The notes beneath the pieces are model-generated. The model saw only the letters and a program-made list of their open reading frames with translations. It was not told the DNA's origin and searched no databases. Below, piece by piece: positions 1 through 8,589 of a DNA stretch of 64,000 nucleotides. Source of the stretch: Elusimicrobiota bacterium (GTDB lineage: Bacteria > Elusimicrobiota > UBA8919). The translations under genes and the position numbers were made by a program. Location of the stretch: positions 192,088-256,087 of the forward strand of contig JAQUMH010000002.1 in NCBI GenBank assembly GCA_028718185.1, given 5' to 3'. Every line of letters begins with the position of its first letter. The stretch's first letter is position 1.

Positions 1-130
1 TTCTTTAGTCATCTGTAAAGGGATAAGGTCTTGATTCTTGAATTGCTTAGAATTGCCTATCCTTTTTAATCATCAACCGTATTTTTGCATGCAATTATCT
101 TACATGTACTAAAATCGCTATCTTTTATTC

Positions 131-514
131 TTATTTTTGTAATTTTTTCTTTTTAGACCAACCGATTAAAAATAAAGCTCCGATTAAAAATGAAGGACCG
201 GCAATAGTTAAACTCCAGATAAAAAAATACCATTTAAAAGGTGGGTGCATAAACATATTTATTGCCAGTGATGCCATATATAATACTCCTGCAACAATAA
301 AAATGATTCCTCCGACGATTTCATGTTTCCAGGAGATTAATAAAACAACTGCTAAGACAATTGTCGGAATATTATGCATAAACAATCCTGCAATAGTTCC
401 CCAGAATCCGTAATTTCCTTCAAAAATATCCAAAGAAAACATAGCCAGAAATAAAATAAATATTATAGCCAATATTCTTGGTATCCAAAATATATACTTT
501 GTGATTTTTTCCAT
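131..514 (-). CDS. Small four-helix integral membrane protein, unknown function
   Basis: This 127-residue protein has about four hydrophobic segments (roughly residues 8-28, 38-60, 64-88 and 95-118) and a short basic tail ending KKKKLQK. That is a compact helical inner-membrane protein with no extracellular domain. I see no catalytic motif and do not recognise a characterised family. It lies 23 nt downstream of mscL on the same strand and could share its transcript. The function is unknown. The open frame, clean start and membrane pattern make it a likely real gene. Confidence 0.7.
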   Translation of the reverse strand: MEKITKYIFWIPRILAIIFILFLAMFSLDIFEGNYGFWGTIAGLFMHNIPTIVLAVVLLISWKHEIVGGIIFIVAGVLYMASLAINMFMHPPFKWYFFIWSLTIAGPSFLIGALFLIGWSKKKKLQK

Positions 515-537
515 TTCTTATAGAAATATATTTCCTG

Positions 538-993
538 CTATTTTAAAGCAGAACCGCAATACCCGCATTTTACTGCTTTAAGAGGAATGTTTAAAGCGCA
601 AAACGGACACTCTTTTACTGTCGGAGCGGCGGCAGCGACTGTTTTATCAAATTTCTTTTTCAACAAATTAATCTGTTTAATCAGTATAAAGATAACAGCA
701 GCAACCAATATGAAATCTATGACTATATTTAAAAACGCTCCATAGTTGATTGTTGGCGCGCCCGCTTTTTTTGCTTCAGCTAAATTTGCATAATCTGTTT
801 TTGAAAGATTGATATAAAGATTGGAAAAATCCACATTGCCCAAAAGCAAACCTATCGGCGGCATGAGAATATCATTGACCAATGAAGTTATTATTTTTCC
901 GAACGCGGAACCTATTATTATACCTACTGCCATATCTATCACGTTACCGCGTGTCAAAAATTCTTTAAATTCTTTAAATAAATTTTTAATCAT
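538..993 (-). CDS. mscL: Large-conductance mechanosensitive channel MscL with C-terminal zinc ribbon
   Basis: MscL forms a homopentameric inner-membrane pore that opens under membrane tension and releases solutes during osmotic downshock. The N-terminus ([20 protein letters not shown]) is the family signature with the first pore-lining helix. A second membrane helix lies at about residues 85-105, with a periplasmic loop between. After the cytoplasmic part, a CxxC...CxxC zinc ribbon (CPFC, then CGYC) ends the protein. This tail is absent from E. coli MscL but occurs in many other bacterial homologues. Its 151 residues fit the family plus the ribbon. A GGGGGA Shine-Dalgarno sequence precedes the ATG. 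Confidence 0.96.
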   Translation of the reverse strand: MIKNLFKEFKEFLTRGNVIDMAVGIIIGSAFGKIITSLVNDILMPPIGLLLGNVDFSNLYINLSKTDYANLAEAKKAGAPTINYGAFLNIVIDFILVAAVIFILIKQINLLKKKFDKTVAAAAPTVKECPFCALNIPLKAVKCGYCGSALK

Positions 994-1020
994 TTGTCCC
1001 CCTAATAATTCAAGAGAAGC

Positions 1021-1089
1021 ATGAATGGCGTTATTTTGTCAGTCCTTTCAAATGTCGCCGCGGGAATATTCGCATATTTTATCAGATAA
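1021..1089 (+). CDS. Possible 22-residue hydrophobic peptide (tentative)
   Basis: An ATG at 1021 opens a 22-codon frame ending TAA at 1087-1089. The peptide begins [17 protein letters not shown] and ends AYFIR, so it would form a single membrane helix. It resembles the many tiny hydrophobic peptides encoded in bacterial intergenic regions. It is divergent from mscL, with 27 nt between the two starts. Only a weak GAGAAG-like ribosome site precedes it. The rest of the gap to 1309 shows no gene. An ORF this short could arise by chance. Confidence 0.25.
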   Translation: MNGVILSVLSNVAAGIFAYFIR

Positions 1090-1309
1090 GACGTTTTTAG
1101 CGAAAAATTCCTGGAAGGAACATTTCAAGAATTATTTTTGCCAAGTCATAACTAAAAGTATTTTTTTCGAATGCTCTCATTAAGTAAATACCAATACGCT
1201 AACAATCAATTTCTTACTCATAACTTTTTTCACTCACAAATAATTTACATAAATTCAAATTTTGTGCTTAACTTGCCTCTATAGAATACCCCACTGTTTA
1301 ACAACTACT

Positions 1310-1822
1310 TTAATAGAGGCGACCAGCTTCATCTGCTGAACATGTTTTGACTAATTTTCCTTTAGCGTCAAACATGGAAATGCTACCGTCTTCGTTTGTT
1401 ATTGCTTTGAATAACAATTTTCCTGTAGTATCTTTAGCTATAACGCAGTCGGAATGTTTCTCAAGAACAAAAGATGATTGGGGCTTGAATGAATCAAAAA
1501 TATCTATCCTGACTTTATCTGATTCTTTCGAAGAAATAACCACCCGTTTATTCATGTTGTCCAGAGCAATCGTATCCTTACCGGGTACTTGCGCTATCGG
1601 ATTTTTACCGGTCCAGAACTCTATCGTATTTAATATAACAACGTCACAAAAAGACGCGATGCTGTAAATCGGAACTATGTTAAGTCCCAGAAAAACCAAC
1701 TCATTAACCCACTTACCACCTACGTTTTTGTTGAAATCGTAGACCTTTCTGGTAAGTTTAAAACCACCAAAACAACCTGAAAGGAAAACCACAACTAGAA
1801 CCAATGCTAAATACTTCTTCAT
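1310..1822 (-). CDS. DUF3332-family lipoprotein
   Basis: The N-terminus is a lipoprotein signal peptide with lipobox LSGC (Cys17), so the product is probably anchored to a membrane facing the periplasm. It continues with the DUF3332 pattern: FKLTRKVYDFN, then GGKWVNELVFLGLNIVPIY, a hydrophobic stretch, and NTIEFWTGKNP. The C-terminal half is a beta-rich region whose GKLLF and KGKLV segments suggest repeated strands. Members of this family are of unknown function. An AAGGAGGT ribosome site sits just upstream of the ATG. Downstream on the same strand lies mscL. Confidence 0.85.
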   Translation of the reverse strand: MKKYLALVLVVVFLSGCFGGFKLTRKVYDFNKNVGGKWVNELVFLGLNIVPIYSIASFCDVVILNTIEFWTGKNPIAQVPGKDTIALDNMNKRVVISSKESDKVRIDIFDSFKPQSSFVLEKHSDCVIAKDTTGKLLFKAITNEDGSISMFDAKGKLVKTCSADEAGRLY

Positions 1823-1951
1823 ACTTTATTACCTCCTTTTTTTCAAACTATCTCAAGAATTTACCTGATTAAAGAAATTAACAGTGAGGTATCTCTATCG
1901 AGGTTCATTTAGTATTAAGATGTTTGCTATATTTGCTAAGTACAATTACTT

Positions 1952-2818
1952 TTACATGCTTCTATCCAATGAGCGATATTGAATTGCTTCGGCTATTTGC
2001 TGGGTTTCTATTGTTTCGGAACCGGTTAAATCAGCAATAGTTCTTGCAACTTTCAGTATTCTATCGTGTGCACGGGCTGAAAAACCAAGTTTATCCATTG
2101 CGTGCTTCAGGAGTTTTTTGCTGTCTGTGCTAATTTCACAATATGTTTTGATATGTTTTGATTCCATATGGGCATTACTATAAATGTTCTTCTCTTCTTT
2201 AAATCTTTTCTTCTGAATATCCCTTGCCTTTATAATCCTTTTTCTTATATCTACCGACGAATCTACAACCGTCGTATCAGAAAGTTCCTCAAACCTTACA
2301 GCAGGTACTTCTATATGCAAGTCAATCCTATCTAATAAAGGTCCGGATATTTTAGAAACATATTTTTGTATAACAAACGGGGTACAGGTACACTCTTTGG
2401 TCGGATGACCGTAATACCCGCAAGGACAAGGATTCATAGCGGCAACGAGCATAAATCTCGCGGGGTACGATAGCGATGCCTGTGCTCGTGAAACAGTAAC
2501 AACACCGTCTTCAAGCGGTTGTCTTAAAACTTCTAGAACGTTTCTATGAAACTCCGGTAGTTCATCTAAAAATAAAATACCGTTATGTGAAAGAGAGACT
2601 TCGCCCGGGCGAGGGAATGAACCTCCGCCAATCAATGCTACATCTGAAATTGTATGATGTGGTGAACGAAAAGGACGAATTGCTATCAATGAAGTGTTTT
2701 TAGAGACAAGTCCTGTTATTGAATGGATTTTGGTGGTTTCAATCGCTTCTTCAAAAGACATCGGAGGTAAAATAGTCGGAATTCTTTTTGCAAGCATTGT
2801 CTTACCGCTCCCGGGTGA
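1952..2818 (-). pseudogene. 5'-truncated second copy of comM
   Basis: This stretch repeats the 3' part of the intact comM at 8590-10119 with a constant offset of 6,638 bp and no indels. Homology begins inside the codons for the Walker A loop (PGSGKT is still readable) with an in-frame TAG just upstream, and it ends at the stop codon. The N-terminal LonC/S5-like half is missing. The open frame from 2797 would give 281 residues with the AAA+ core minus its P-loop, so it cannot be a working ATPase. No start codon with a ribosome site is visible. Only a few residues differ from the full copy (T for A in CEISADS; SM for NI at the end). Confidence 0.9.
1955..2818 (-). repeat. Direct repeat copy 1 (comM 3' segment, about 864 bp)
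   Basis: It is the partner of 8593-9456 in the same orientation. Positions 2172-2704 are identical to 8810-9342 by eye (533 nt). The flanking parts carry about 14 differences in 215 nt on the 3' side and about 6 in 110 nt on the 5' side. Sequence outside the repeat is unrelated. Confidence 0.92.
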
Positions 2819-2854
2819 ATACTATGTCAAAGAACTACGTTGAATAATAAATAT

Positions 2855-3799
2855 TTACCACTTTACACCAAACGATAGCCGGTGGGTGTTGCCGAGGTCA
2901 CTATAAGGTATGAAGGCATAGTCAGTGGAAGTATTCAAGATTCTTAACCCTATTCCACCACCAAAACCTTTAAAGTCAGTAAGTAGGGAGTGGGAAGTAG
3001 GAAGTAGGTAACCAAGACGGAATGCTAAAAGATTTATCGGAGCATATTCGGTGCCGAATGATACTTCCGTCTTGTTGTCTATTATCTTCCGCTTTACATC
3101 AAACGCTAATGTTACCGCTCTTTTGATTGTGTAGCCCAATCCTATTGTTGCAGTAAGCGGTAAATCGTACCCTTCTGATATAAAGGTCATTTTAGGTCCG
3201 ATGTTCTGTACGGATAAGCCAGCAGACAGCGGATAAGCGGATAAGCGGGTAAGAAGTCCAATATCAATTGCTACTCCTGTTGCTTTTTCATCTGCTATGC
3301 TCTGCTGAATAATTTTTAAGTTAGTTCCTATAGAGATTGCTTCGGCTACGCCCCGCAATGACATAATTTGTTTACTGTAACTTATTGTGGTCGCTACATC
3401 GTACGCTGAAAAACTATTGGTCTTATTTCTATTCTCATCTCTTCCTTCTATTTTGCCTTGTGTAAGTGCTACTATACTTAATCCTATTGTTCCTATACTT
3501 GTTGGTCTTGCATAAGCTAAAAAATCATGATTGGTATCCGCAATCCACTTTGTATGCTGCCCTACTATCTCACTTTTATTTAATTGTGACAGTCCTGCAG
3601 GATTGTAACTGATTGCACTTACATCATTTGCCACTCCCACATATGCTCCACCCATTGATACTGCTCTCGCTGATGTACCGATGTTCAGGAAAGAGGCACC
3701 GGAATTAGACGCAGAAAGTAATGAGTAGTAAGTAGCGAGTAAAATAAAACTAAAAACTGTGATTAAGATTTTCTTATTCATAAATTCGTTATCTGTCAT
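2855..3799 (-). CDS. PorV/PorQ-like outer-membrane beta-barrel protein
   Basis: After a signal peptide (hydrophobic KILITVFSFILLATYYSLLSAS) comes the PorV/UPF0164 hallmark: FLNIGTSARAVSMGGAYVG, then VANDVSAISYNPAGL. The remainder is alternating beta strands ending LSFGVKW with an aromatic last residue, as in outer-membrane barrels. PorV-type proteins carry type IX secretion substrates to the attachment complex, though in candidate phyla the family is broader. The start chosen overlaps the stop of the upstream gene (ATGA), which implies translational coupling; MNKK at 3781 is an alternative. Three short imperfect tandem repeats lie inside the gene (2977-3010, 3229-3252, 3718-3742), one of them within the signal peptide. 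Confidence 0.85.
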   Translation of the reverse strand: MTDNEFMNKKILITVFSFILLATYYSLLSASNSGASFLNIGTSARAVSMGGAYVGVANDVSAISYNPAGLSQLNKSEIVGQHTKWIADTNHDFLAYARPTSIGTIGLSIVALTQGKIEGRDENRNKTNSFSAYDVATTISYSKQIMSLRGVAEAISIGTNLKIIQQSIADEKATGVAIDIGLLTRLSAYPLSAGLSVQNIGPKMTFISEGYDLPLTATIGLGYTIKRAVTLAFDVKRKIIDNKTEVSFGTEYAPINLLAFRLGYLLPTSHSLLTDFKGFGGGIGLRILNTSTDYAFIPYSDLGNTHRLSFGVKW

Positions 3800-6213
3800 T
3801 TTATAACTGCGATCTTTTTTAACACTTTTATCGTTTTTTCACCACTCTTGTATGCACTTACTGTACAAATATATACTCCACTAGCTACATCGGATACATT
3901 CCAAAAGTATTCATATGCATACTTTTCATTAATAATTAATGGTTGTTCTCGTATTTCAGTAGAATCTATCAGTTTACCTGCTGTATCATATATACGTATT
4001 TCCACCCAATCAGCGATACCACATTCTATATGTATCATTGGCCATTTACCACGCTTTGCTGGGTTAGGATAGGAATACACTTCTCCAAGTTTAAATATTG
4101 GATCCACAGTCAATTTTATTACACCAATATGTTTTTTTAAGGTTTCTTCGTTAGATGATACTAAAGTAGAATCTGCAAAAGCATAAAGAACATTATTTGG
4201 ATATGAACTAGCATAAATTGTTCCATCTTTATTTATTGGTAAATCTGTACCGTTAAATTTACCATCTAATTTCCATTTTAATGTTCCATTTAAATTCAAA
4301 GCATAAAGCCGCATTGAATCTGTAAAATAAATAACCCCATCTGCCCCAACACTAAAGTTATAACTTTTATCCACTACATTAGAATATGTCCACGCTATAG
4401 AACCATCCGGATTAAAAGCATAGGTATAAGGATACACAGACTGACTTAATAAAATTTTTCCATCACGAGATATACATGGGGGTAAATAAAAATTTGCTCC
4501 TTGTCCTACAGGATATTCCCATTTAACCGCTCCACTTTGAGTCAAAGCACATAAATTTGTTAAATAATTGCCATAAAAGTAGCAGAGATAAATTGTATTA
4601 TCGTCTCCTATCGCTATAGAATAAGAATAAATTGATATATATTTTGACCATTTTAGTTGCCCATCGGGATAATAAGCATACAAATCACTTTTAGTACGTG
4701 TTGTATCTCGATACCCACTAACATAAATTGTCCCATCATTGCCAACAGCAAAATAAGAAATTCCTAAACCTGTAGCAACTTTCCATTTTAAATTACCATC
4801 AGAATTAATTGCATACAAAGATTCTTCTGCTTTTAAATAAATTGTTCCATCTTTTTCTATACATAAGTTTCCCCTAACACCCGTTGGAAATTCATATGTC
4901 CATTTTAGTTCCCCTGTTTGGGTATTTAAAGCATAAAGCTTATAAGGGTGATCTGTTATACAATATAATGTATCTTTCCATAGAGATAATGTTTGAGGGT
5001 GGAGATTCCCGTGAATGTTTAAAGTATAACTCCACTCCATTTCCCCTGTTGAGTTAACAGCAAATATTGTTCTAAAAAAAGCTTCGTAAATTGTACCATT
5101 ATTATCTAAAACTGGTGATGTGGGAGAGCCTGAATTACCTGATACAAAAGCCCATTTCGCCTGCGGGGATTGCTGAGGACCTTTAAACTTACTTCTTCCT
5201 GTATGCTGAGCATCATTTCTAAACATTTGCCAAGGAGGTTTTTCTTCAACAACATCTATATCTACTGACTTCTTGCATTCATTCCCATTGCTATCTCTTG
5301 CTATTACATATATTCTATATTTTCCCGGTTCTAATTCACCAGTATCAAAATAACTATTTCCCGCAGTTGAATTAGTTACAATGTATTTATTAGTATGAGG
5401 AGATGATTGAATATCAGTACCTTCCGCATAAACAATTTTTGTTTTATTATTAGGTGGAAGACGATTGAAACGAATATTCGTCATTTCAGAAATTAAAGGA
5501 TTTTGTAAATCTGTTGCTTTAAATATTTCATACCCTATCTCATAAATTCCAGCATTAGATGTCCCTAATGTAATTCCATCAACACAATCAGCAATAATAT
5601 CTATTTTACCTTTAACAATATATGTACTATCCTCTTTATCAAATTCGTCAGGTATTTTATCATTGAGTGGGTCATAATCAGAAACTACTTGTATCGTTTT
5701 TATTGTTGGAGAAGCAGTGTCAACAAAAGGTGATAGACCACCTTGTCGTAGCGGATTTATAAATACTCCATTATAACTCTCAATTAAGTGAACATGATTT
5801 TGATTATTCGTAGTACCAATAAACGTCCCACTATTTATAAATCTTTCTTCTGCATTTGATCTTTTTGAAATTTCAACAATTTCATCACTAATATTTATAT
5901 GAACATACTCAAATCTTCCTATCCAAATTCTCTCATTTATACTCCCACGTTCCTTAATTATTCCAACTGTACTATCTATTACTGTGTATACTCTTGAACC
6001 TTCTTGACCGGCGATATCCACACCAGTATGAAAATGGTCCCTCAAAATATTCCCTTTTTTTCTTACTTCTCCAAAAGTTCCCCAGATACTTTGTTGAGTA
6101 TTTATTGGTGATGTAGCATTGGGATTTATACTACTAACAGGATACGAGTAAGAAAGCAAATTATTAATATTTAATGTAAATATGCTAGTTAAAATTAAAA
6201 AAGTTTTTTTCAT
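3796..6213 (-). CDS. Secreted M23-like / PQQ beta-propeller protein with type IX-like sorting domain
   Basis: The order of domains is: signal peptide (about 1-22); an M23/LytM-like domain (about 40-170) with HxxxD (HFHTGVD) and HxH (HVHL) zinc-ligand motifs; an Ig-like region (about 175-325); a PQQ-type beta-propeller (about 335-690) opening with WQMFRNDAQHTG and repeating DGTIY, ALN and LKW units; and a C-terminal domain of about 85 residues. That last domain has YPNPAKRG, IRIYDTAGKLI, WNVSDVASGVYI and a basic end, the pattern of type IX (SprP/Por) sorting domains. The product is probably exported and surface-exposed. The neighbouring PorV-like barrel supports this. The actual ligand or substrate cannot be read from the sequence. 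Confidence 0.8.
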   Translation of the reverse strand: MKKTFLILTSIFTLNINNLLSYSYPVSSINPNATSPINTQQSIWGTFGEVRKKGNILRDHFHTGVDIAGQEGSRVYTVIDSTVGIIKERGSINERIWIGRFEYVHINISDEIVEISKRSNAEERFINSGTFIGTTNNQNHVHLIESYNGVFINPLRQGGLSPFVDTASPTIKTIQVVSDYDPLNDKIPDEFDKEDSTYIVKGKIDIIADCVDGITLGTSNAGIYEIGYEIFKATDLQNPLISEMTNIRFNRLPPNNKTKIVYAEGTDIQSSPHTNKYIVTNSTAGNSYFDTGELEPGKYRIYVIARDSNGNECKKSVDIDVVEEKPPWQMFRNDAQHTGRSKFKGPQQSPQAKWAFVSGNSGSPTSPVLDNNGTIYEAFFRTIFAVNSTGEMEWSYTLNIHGNLHPQTLSLWKDTLYCITDHPYKLYALNTQTGELKWTYEFPTGVRGNLCIEKDGTIYLKAEESLYAINSDGNLKWKVATGLGISYFAVGNDGTIYVSGYRDTTRTKSDLYAYYPDGQLKWSKYISIYSYSIAIGDDNTIYLCYFYGNYLTNLCALTQSGAVKWEYPVGQGANFYLPPCISRDGKILLSQSVYPYTYAFNPDGSIAWTYSNVVDKSYNFSVGADGVIYFTDSMRLYALNLNGTLKWKLDGKFNGTDLPINKDGTIYASSYPNNVLYAFADSTLVSSNEETLKKHIGVIKLTVDPIFKLGEVYSYPNPAKRGKWPMIHIECGIADWVEIRIYDTAGKLIDSTEIREQPLIINEKYAYEYFWNVSDVASGVYICTVSAYKSGEKTIKVLKKIAVIK

Positions 6214-6217
6214 TATT

Positions 6218-7447
6218 TTATTTCTTTTGTCCTAATAGAGAAATTTTATAATATCTTATCTCATTGCTAAATGATATAGCAATAATGTCATCACCAACAA
6301 ATTCCAGTGACAAGGTTTTTAAATCATTTTTATTTCCACCCAGATTCCTTGTAAGTAATACTTCATTATTTTTAGTCGATATATTTAAAATTATATTTTC
6401 TTTATTTTTTTCTCGCCCAACATTGATTATATATTTCATTGAGATAGCCATTTCACAAACACTAAAGGGCATTTCATACTCTGATATAACTCCTGACGAA
6501 GTAATTACATAGGTTTTATTTAACCCTGGATTAACTACAAATTCACTGGTTTCGGAATTAAATTCTAATTGTGCTAATACTAAACGGATTCGTGAAAATA
6601 TTTTTATAATCTCTCCACTACCACTTAATAAGAATACTCTATCTTCAGTATTGTTTTCTCCTATATTACTATCTTCTCCCAATAATATGCAGTCTCCAAT
6701 TTCAGAAATTTGGATTGCTTCTGAACTTTGTTTTATATTTTCTAGTTTTTTTCTCCAAAGTTCATTACCTAAATTATCATAAAGAATAATATAAACTTCA
6801 GTATTTAATAAATTTTCGGATTCTTGTGGATAATAAGTAGCATATATAACAAATCTTTCGCCGTTCCCTGAATATTCCCCCTTAAAGGAATTTGAAATAT
6901 CTATCCCAGAATTATTAAACACTCTAACACTTTTCACAACATTCCCTTTATTATCAAACATCCTAAAAGAACAATCTACATAATTAATTTCTACGCTTGT
7001 ACCAGTATTTGAAATAACATGATTTTCACTGCTTGTAGAATCATATTTATAAAGAAGCGTTCCTGCTTTATCATAAACTTTAACTTCTGCCGATGTCTCG
7101 TCTTCTTTTTCTTCTCCACTTGGTAGCTCTTCGGTATCTACTACTACAAACTCTCCATTCTTAGAAAATATAACTCTATCTTGCTCCGTTAACTCTATTT
7201 CTTTTGCTATTTTTCCTTGTTCATTAAAAAATATCAGTTTATTTTCTACTTTCAATATTGGTTTTATCATCTCTGCAATTATTTCTGGCGGTTTACTTAA
7301 TATTGATTCCTCATTTGCAGGAACAGTATCAAACCTCTGTTTCCAAATAAGTTTTAAATCAACTTTTTCTTTGGCATAAACAAGAAAATTTCCAACAGAT
7401 AATACAAAAAACAATAAAGCAACTGCTAATCTTACTTTTTTAAACAT
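6218..7447 (-). CDS. Secreted protein of unknown function, probable beta-propeller
   Basis: This 409-residue protein starts with a signal peptide (FKKVRLAVALLFFVLSVGNFLVYA). The rest is dominated by short beta strands with repeated NKG, DN(L/K)GN and SSGE turns (for example RMFDNKGNVVKS and ILYDNLGNELW), as expected for WD40/PQQ-like blades. No catalytic motif is visible. It lies 4 nt upstream of the M23/propeller gene and downstream of the LolA-like gene, so it is part of the same envelope operon. A clear AGGAG ribosome site precedes the ATG. I do not recognise a named family. Confidence 0.7.
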   Translation of the reverse strand: MFKKVRLAVALLFFVLSVGNFLVYAKEKVDLKLIWKQRFDTVPANEESILSKPPEIIAEMIKPILKVENKLIFFNEQGKIAKEIELTEQDRVIFSKNGEFVVVDTEELPSGEEKEDETSAEVKVYDKAGTLLYKYDSTSSENHVISNTGTSVEINYVDCSFRMFDNKGNVVKSVRVFNNSGIDISNSFKGEYSGNGERFVIYATYYPQESENLLNTEVYIILYDNLGNELWRKKLENIKQSSEAIQISEIGDCILLGEDSNIGENNTEDRVFLLSGSGEIIKIFSRIRLVLAQLEFNSETSEFVVNPGLNKTYVITSSGVISEYEMPFSVCEMAISMKYIINVGREKNKENIILNISTKNNEVLLTRNLGGNKNDLKTLSLEFVGDDIIAISFSNEIRYYKISLLGQKK

Positions 7448-7487
7448 ATCGGTTAGCTCCTATTATTTAAATTTTTTACTTTTCAAC

Positions 7488-8204
7488 CTACTCACTAAAC
7501 ACCGATTCTGGAATACCTGTATTAATTTGAACGTTATCATATAGAATTGTTGTGATTGTAGTATTTCGTTTTGCAATTAACTTATCAATAACCTTTTTTG
7601 GGAACCATATTTTTTCATTAACCAACTGATATTCTGGTATCTGTAGCAATCGCATCAGTTTGCCTGACTGAGTATAAATCTTAATTTCTGTAACAATCCC
7701 TTTAGAGTATTCTATTGTCCATTCCATCTTTGGAAAAGCATTATTTGTTTTATATGGTGTACCTATAAGAACATATTTTTCGGAATCCATATTTGTCGAA
7801 CTTATAATAACATCAAATTCGCTTAAATAATCTTTAACATAAAAAATTATTCCAGGTTCCGGCCAAATCGAAATATGTTGTGATTGAGGTGTAGTTTGTC
7901 TTTCTTGAACAAATGGGACAGGGTTGTTTTCAGCCATCATTAAAAAACTTTTCTTTAACATTAAATCTACAATTTTTACTTTATCAGGTTTTTTCATGAT
8001 GTATTCAATATTTTCTTTAAATGCATCTTGCCCCTTACTATTATCAATTGTTGTGGTAACACTAATTTTCATATCTTGAATCTGATCTATATTTGACTGA
8101 ATTTTATTAATAATGTCTGGCACTTCAAGAGCAAATATATTGGATACCAAAAGAAAAAGAAGAATTTTACAATCAATCATTCGTATTAAAATATTTTTTA
8201 ACAT
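7488..8204 (-). CDS. LolA-fold outer-membrane lipoprotein-sorting-like protein
   Basis: This 238-residue protein has a hydrophobic N-terminal signal (about 8-26), then VPDIINKIQSNIDQIQDMKISV and YIMKKPDKVKI, the pattern at the start of LolA/RseB-like folds. The later strands (MEWTIEYSKGIVTEIKIY; EKIWFPKKVI) also fit. Such proteins bind lipid or lipoprotein in the periplasm. It is the first gene of the module, with a strong ribosome site (AGAAGGAG) and a consensus promoter about 190 nt upstream. Sequence similarity to true LolA is weak, so only the fold is proposed. Confidence 0.65.
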   Translation of the reverse strand: MLKNILIRMIDCKILLFLLVSNIFALEVPDIINKIQSNIDQIQDMKISVTTTIDNSKGQDAFKENIEYIMKKPDKVKIVDLMLKKSFLMMAENNPVPFVQERQTTPQSQHISIWPEPGIIFYVKDYLSEFDVIISSTNMDSEKYVLIGTPYKTNNAFPKMEWTIEYSKGIVTEIKIYTQSGKLMRLLQIPEYQLVNEKIWFPKKVIDKLIAKRNTTITTILYDNVQINTGIPESVFSE

Positions 8205-8398
8205 ACTTTCGTACTCCTTCTGCCATCAAACCAATATTACTGAACTTCTTACTTAAATTTTTAATGAATTACTATTATTTGTTTAAAAAAACAATTCTTA
8301 TCCCATAAAAAATAAAAAAACCAAATTACTTTTCGGGTCTCCATCAATTTCACTTTAATTAAAAATAACCAACATATTGCACAACTAACTATGCATTA

Positions 8399-8427
8399 AT
8401 TATAAAGTATTTTCACTGTTTTGTCAA
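8399..8427 (-). promoter_or_regulatory. Consensus sigma-70 promoter for the envelope module
   Basis: On the minus strand TTGACA (8422-8427), a 17-bp spacer and TATAAT (8399-8404). It points to the LolA-like gene and gives a leader of roughly 190 nt. The leader (8205-8392) shows no convincing riboswitch or ORF. The rest of the gap up to comM (8468-8589) is AT-rich without a recognised feature. Confidence 0.85.
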
Positions 8428-8437
8428 GTCATATTTA

Positions 8438-8467
8438 CCTCAAATCTTCCTCAAATTTACTTCAAAT
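8438..8467 (-). promoter_or_regulatory. Three 11-bp-phased direct repeats upstream of the promoter
   Basis: Units cctcaaat (8438), cctcaaat (8449) and cttcaaat (8460) are spaced exactly 11 bp apart and end 10 bp above the -35 element. One-helical-turn direct repeats in this place are typical of OmpR/PhoB-type activator sites. The regulator is not identified. Confidence 0.55.
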
Positions 8468-8589
8468 GTTTGTCGTAGTATTTTACCGTTATTTTAACAA
8501 CGTATATTCTACATCTTTTATTGTTATTATCTTTATTAGCACAATTTTTTCCTATTATTTTCTTTAGTTGATTAGAAATTCAGTAATTT

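Noticed and set aside
8205-8398. Possible leader peptide or riboswitch before the LolA-like gene
   Set aside because: A 27-codon frame exists on the minus strand but has no support, and no known riboswitch core is visible.
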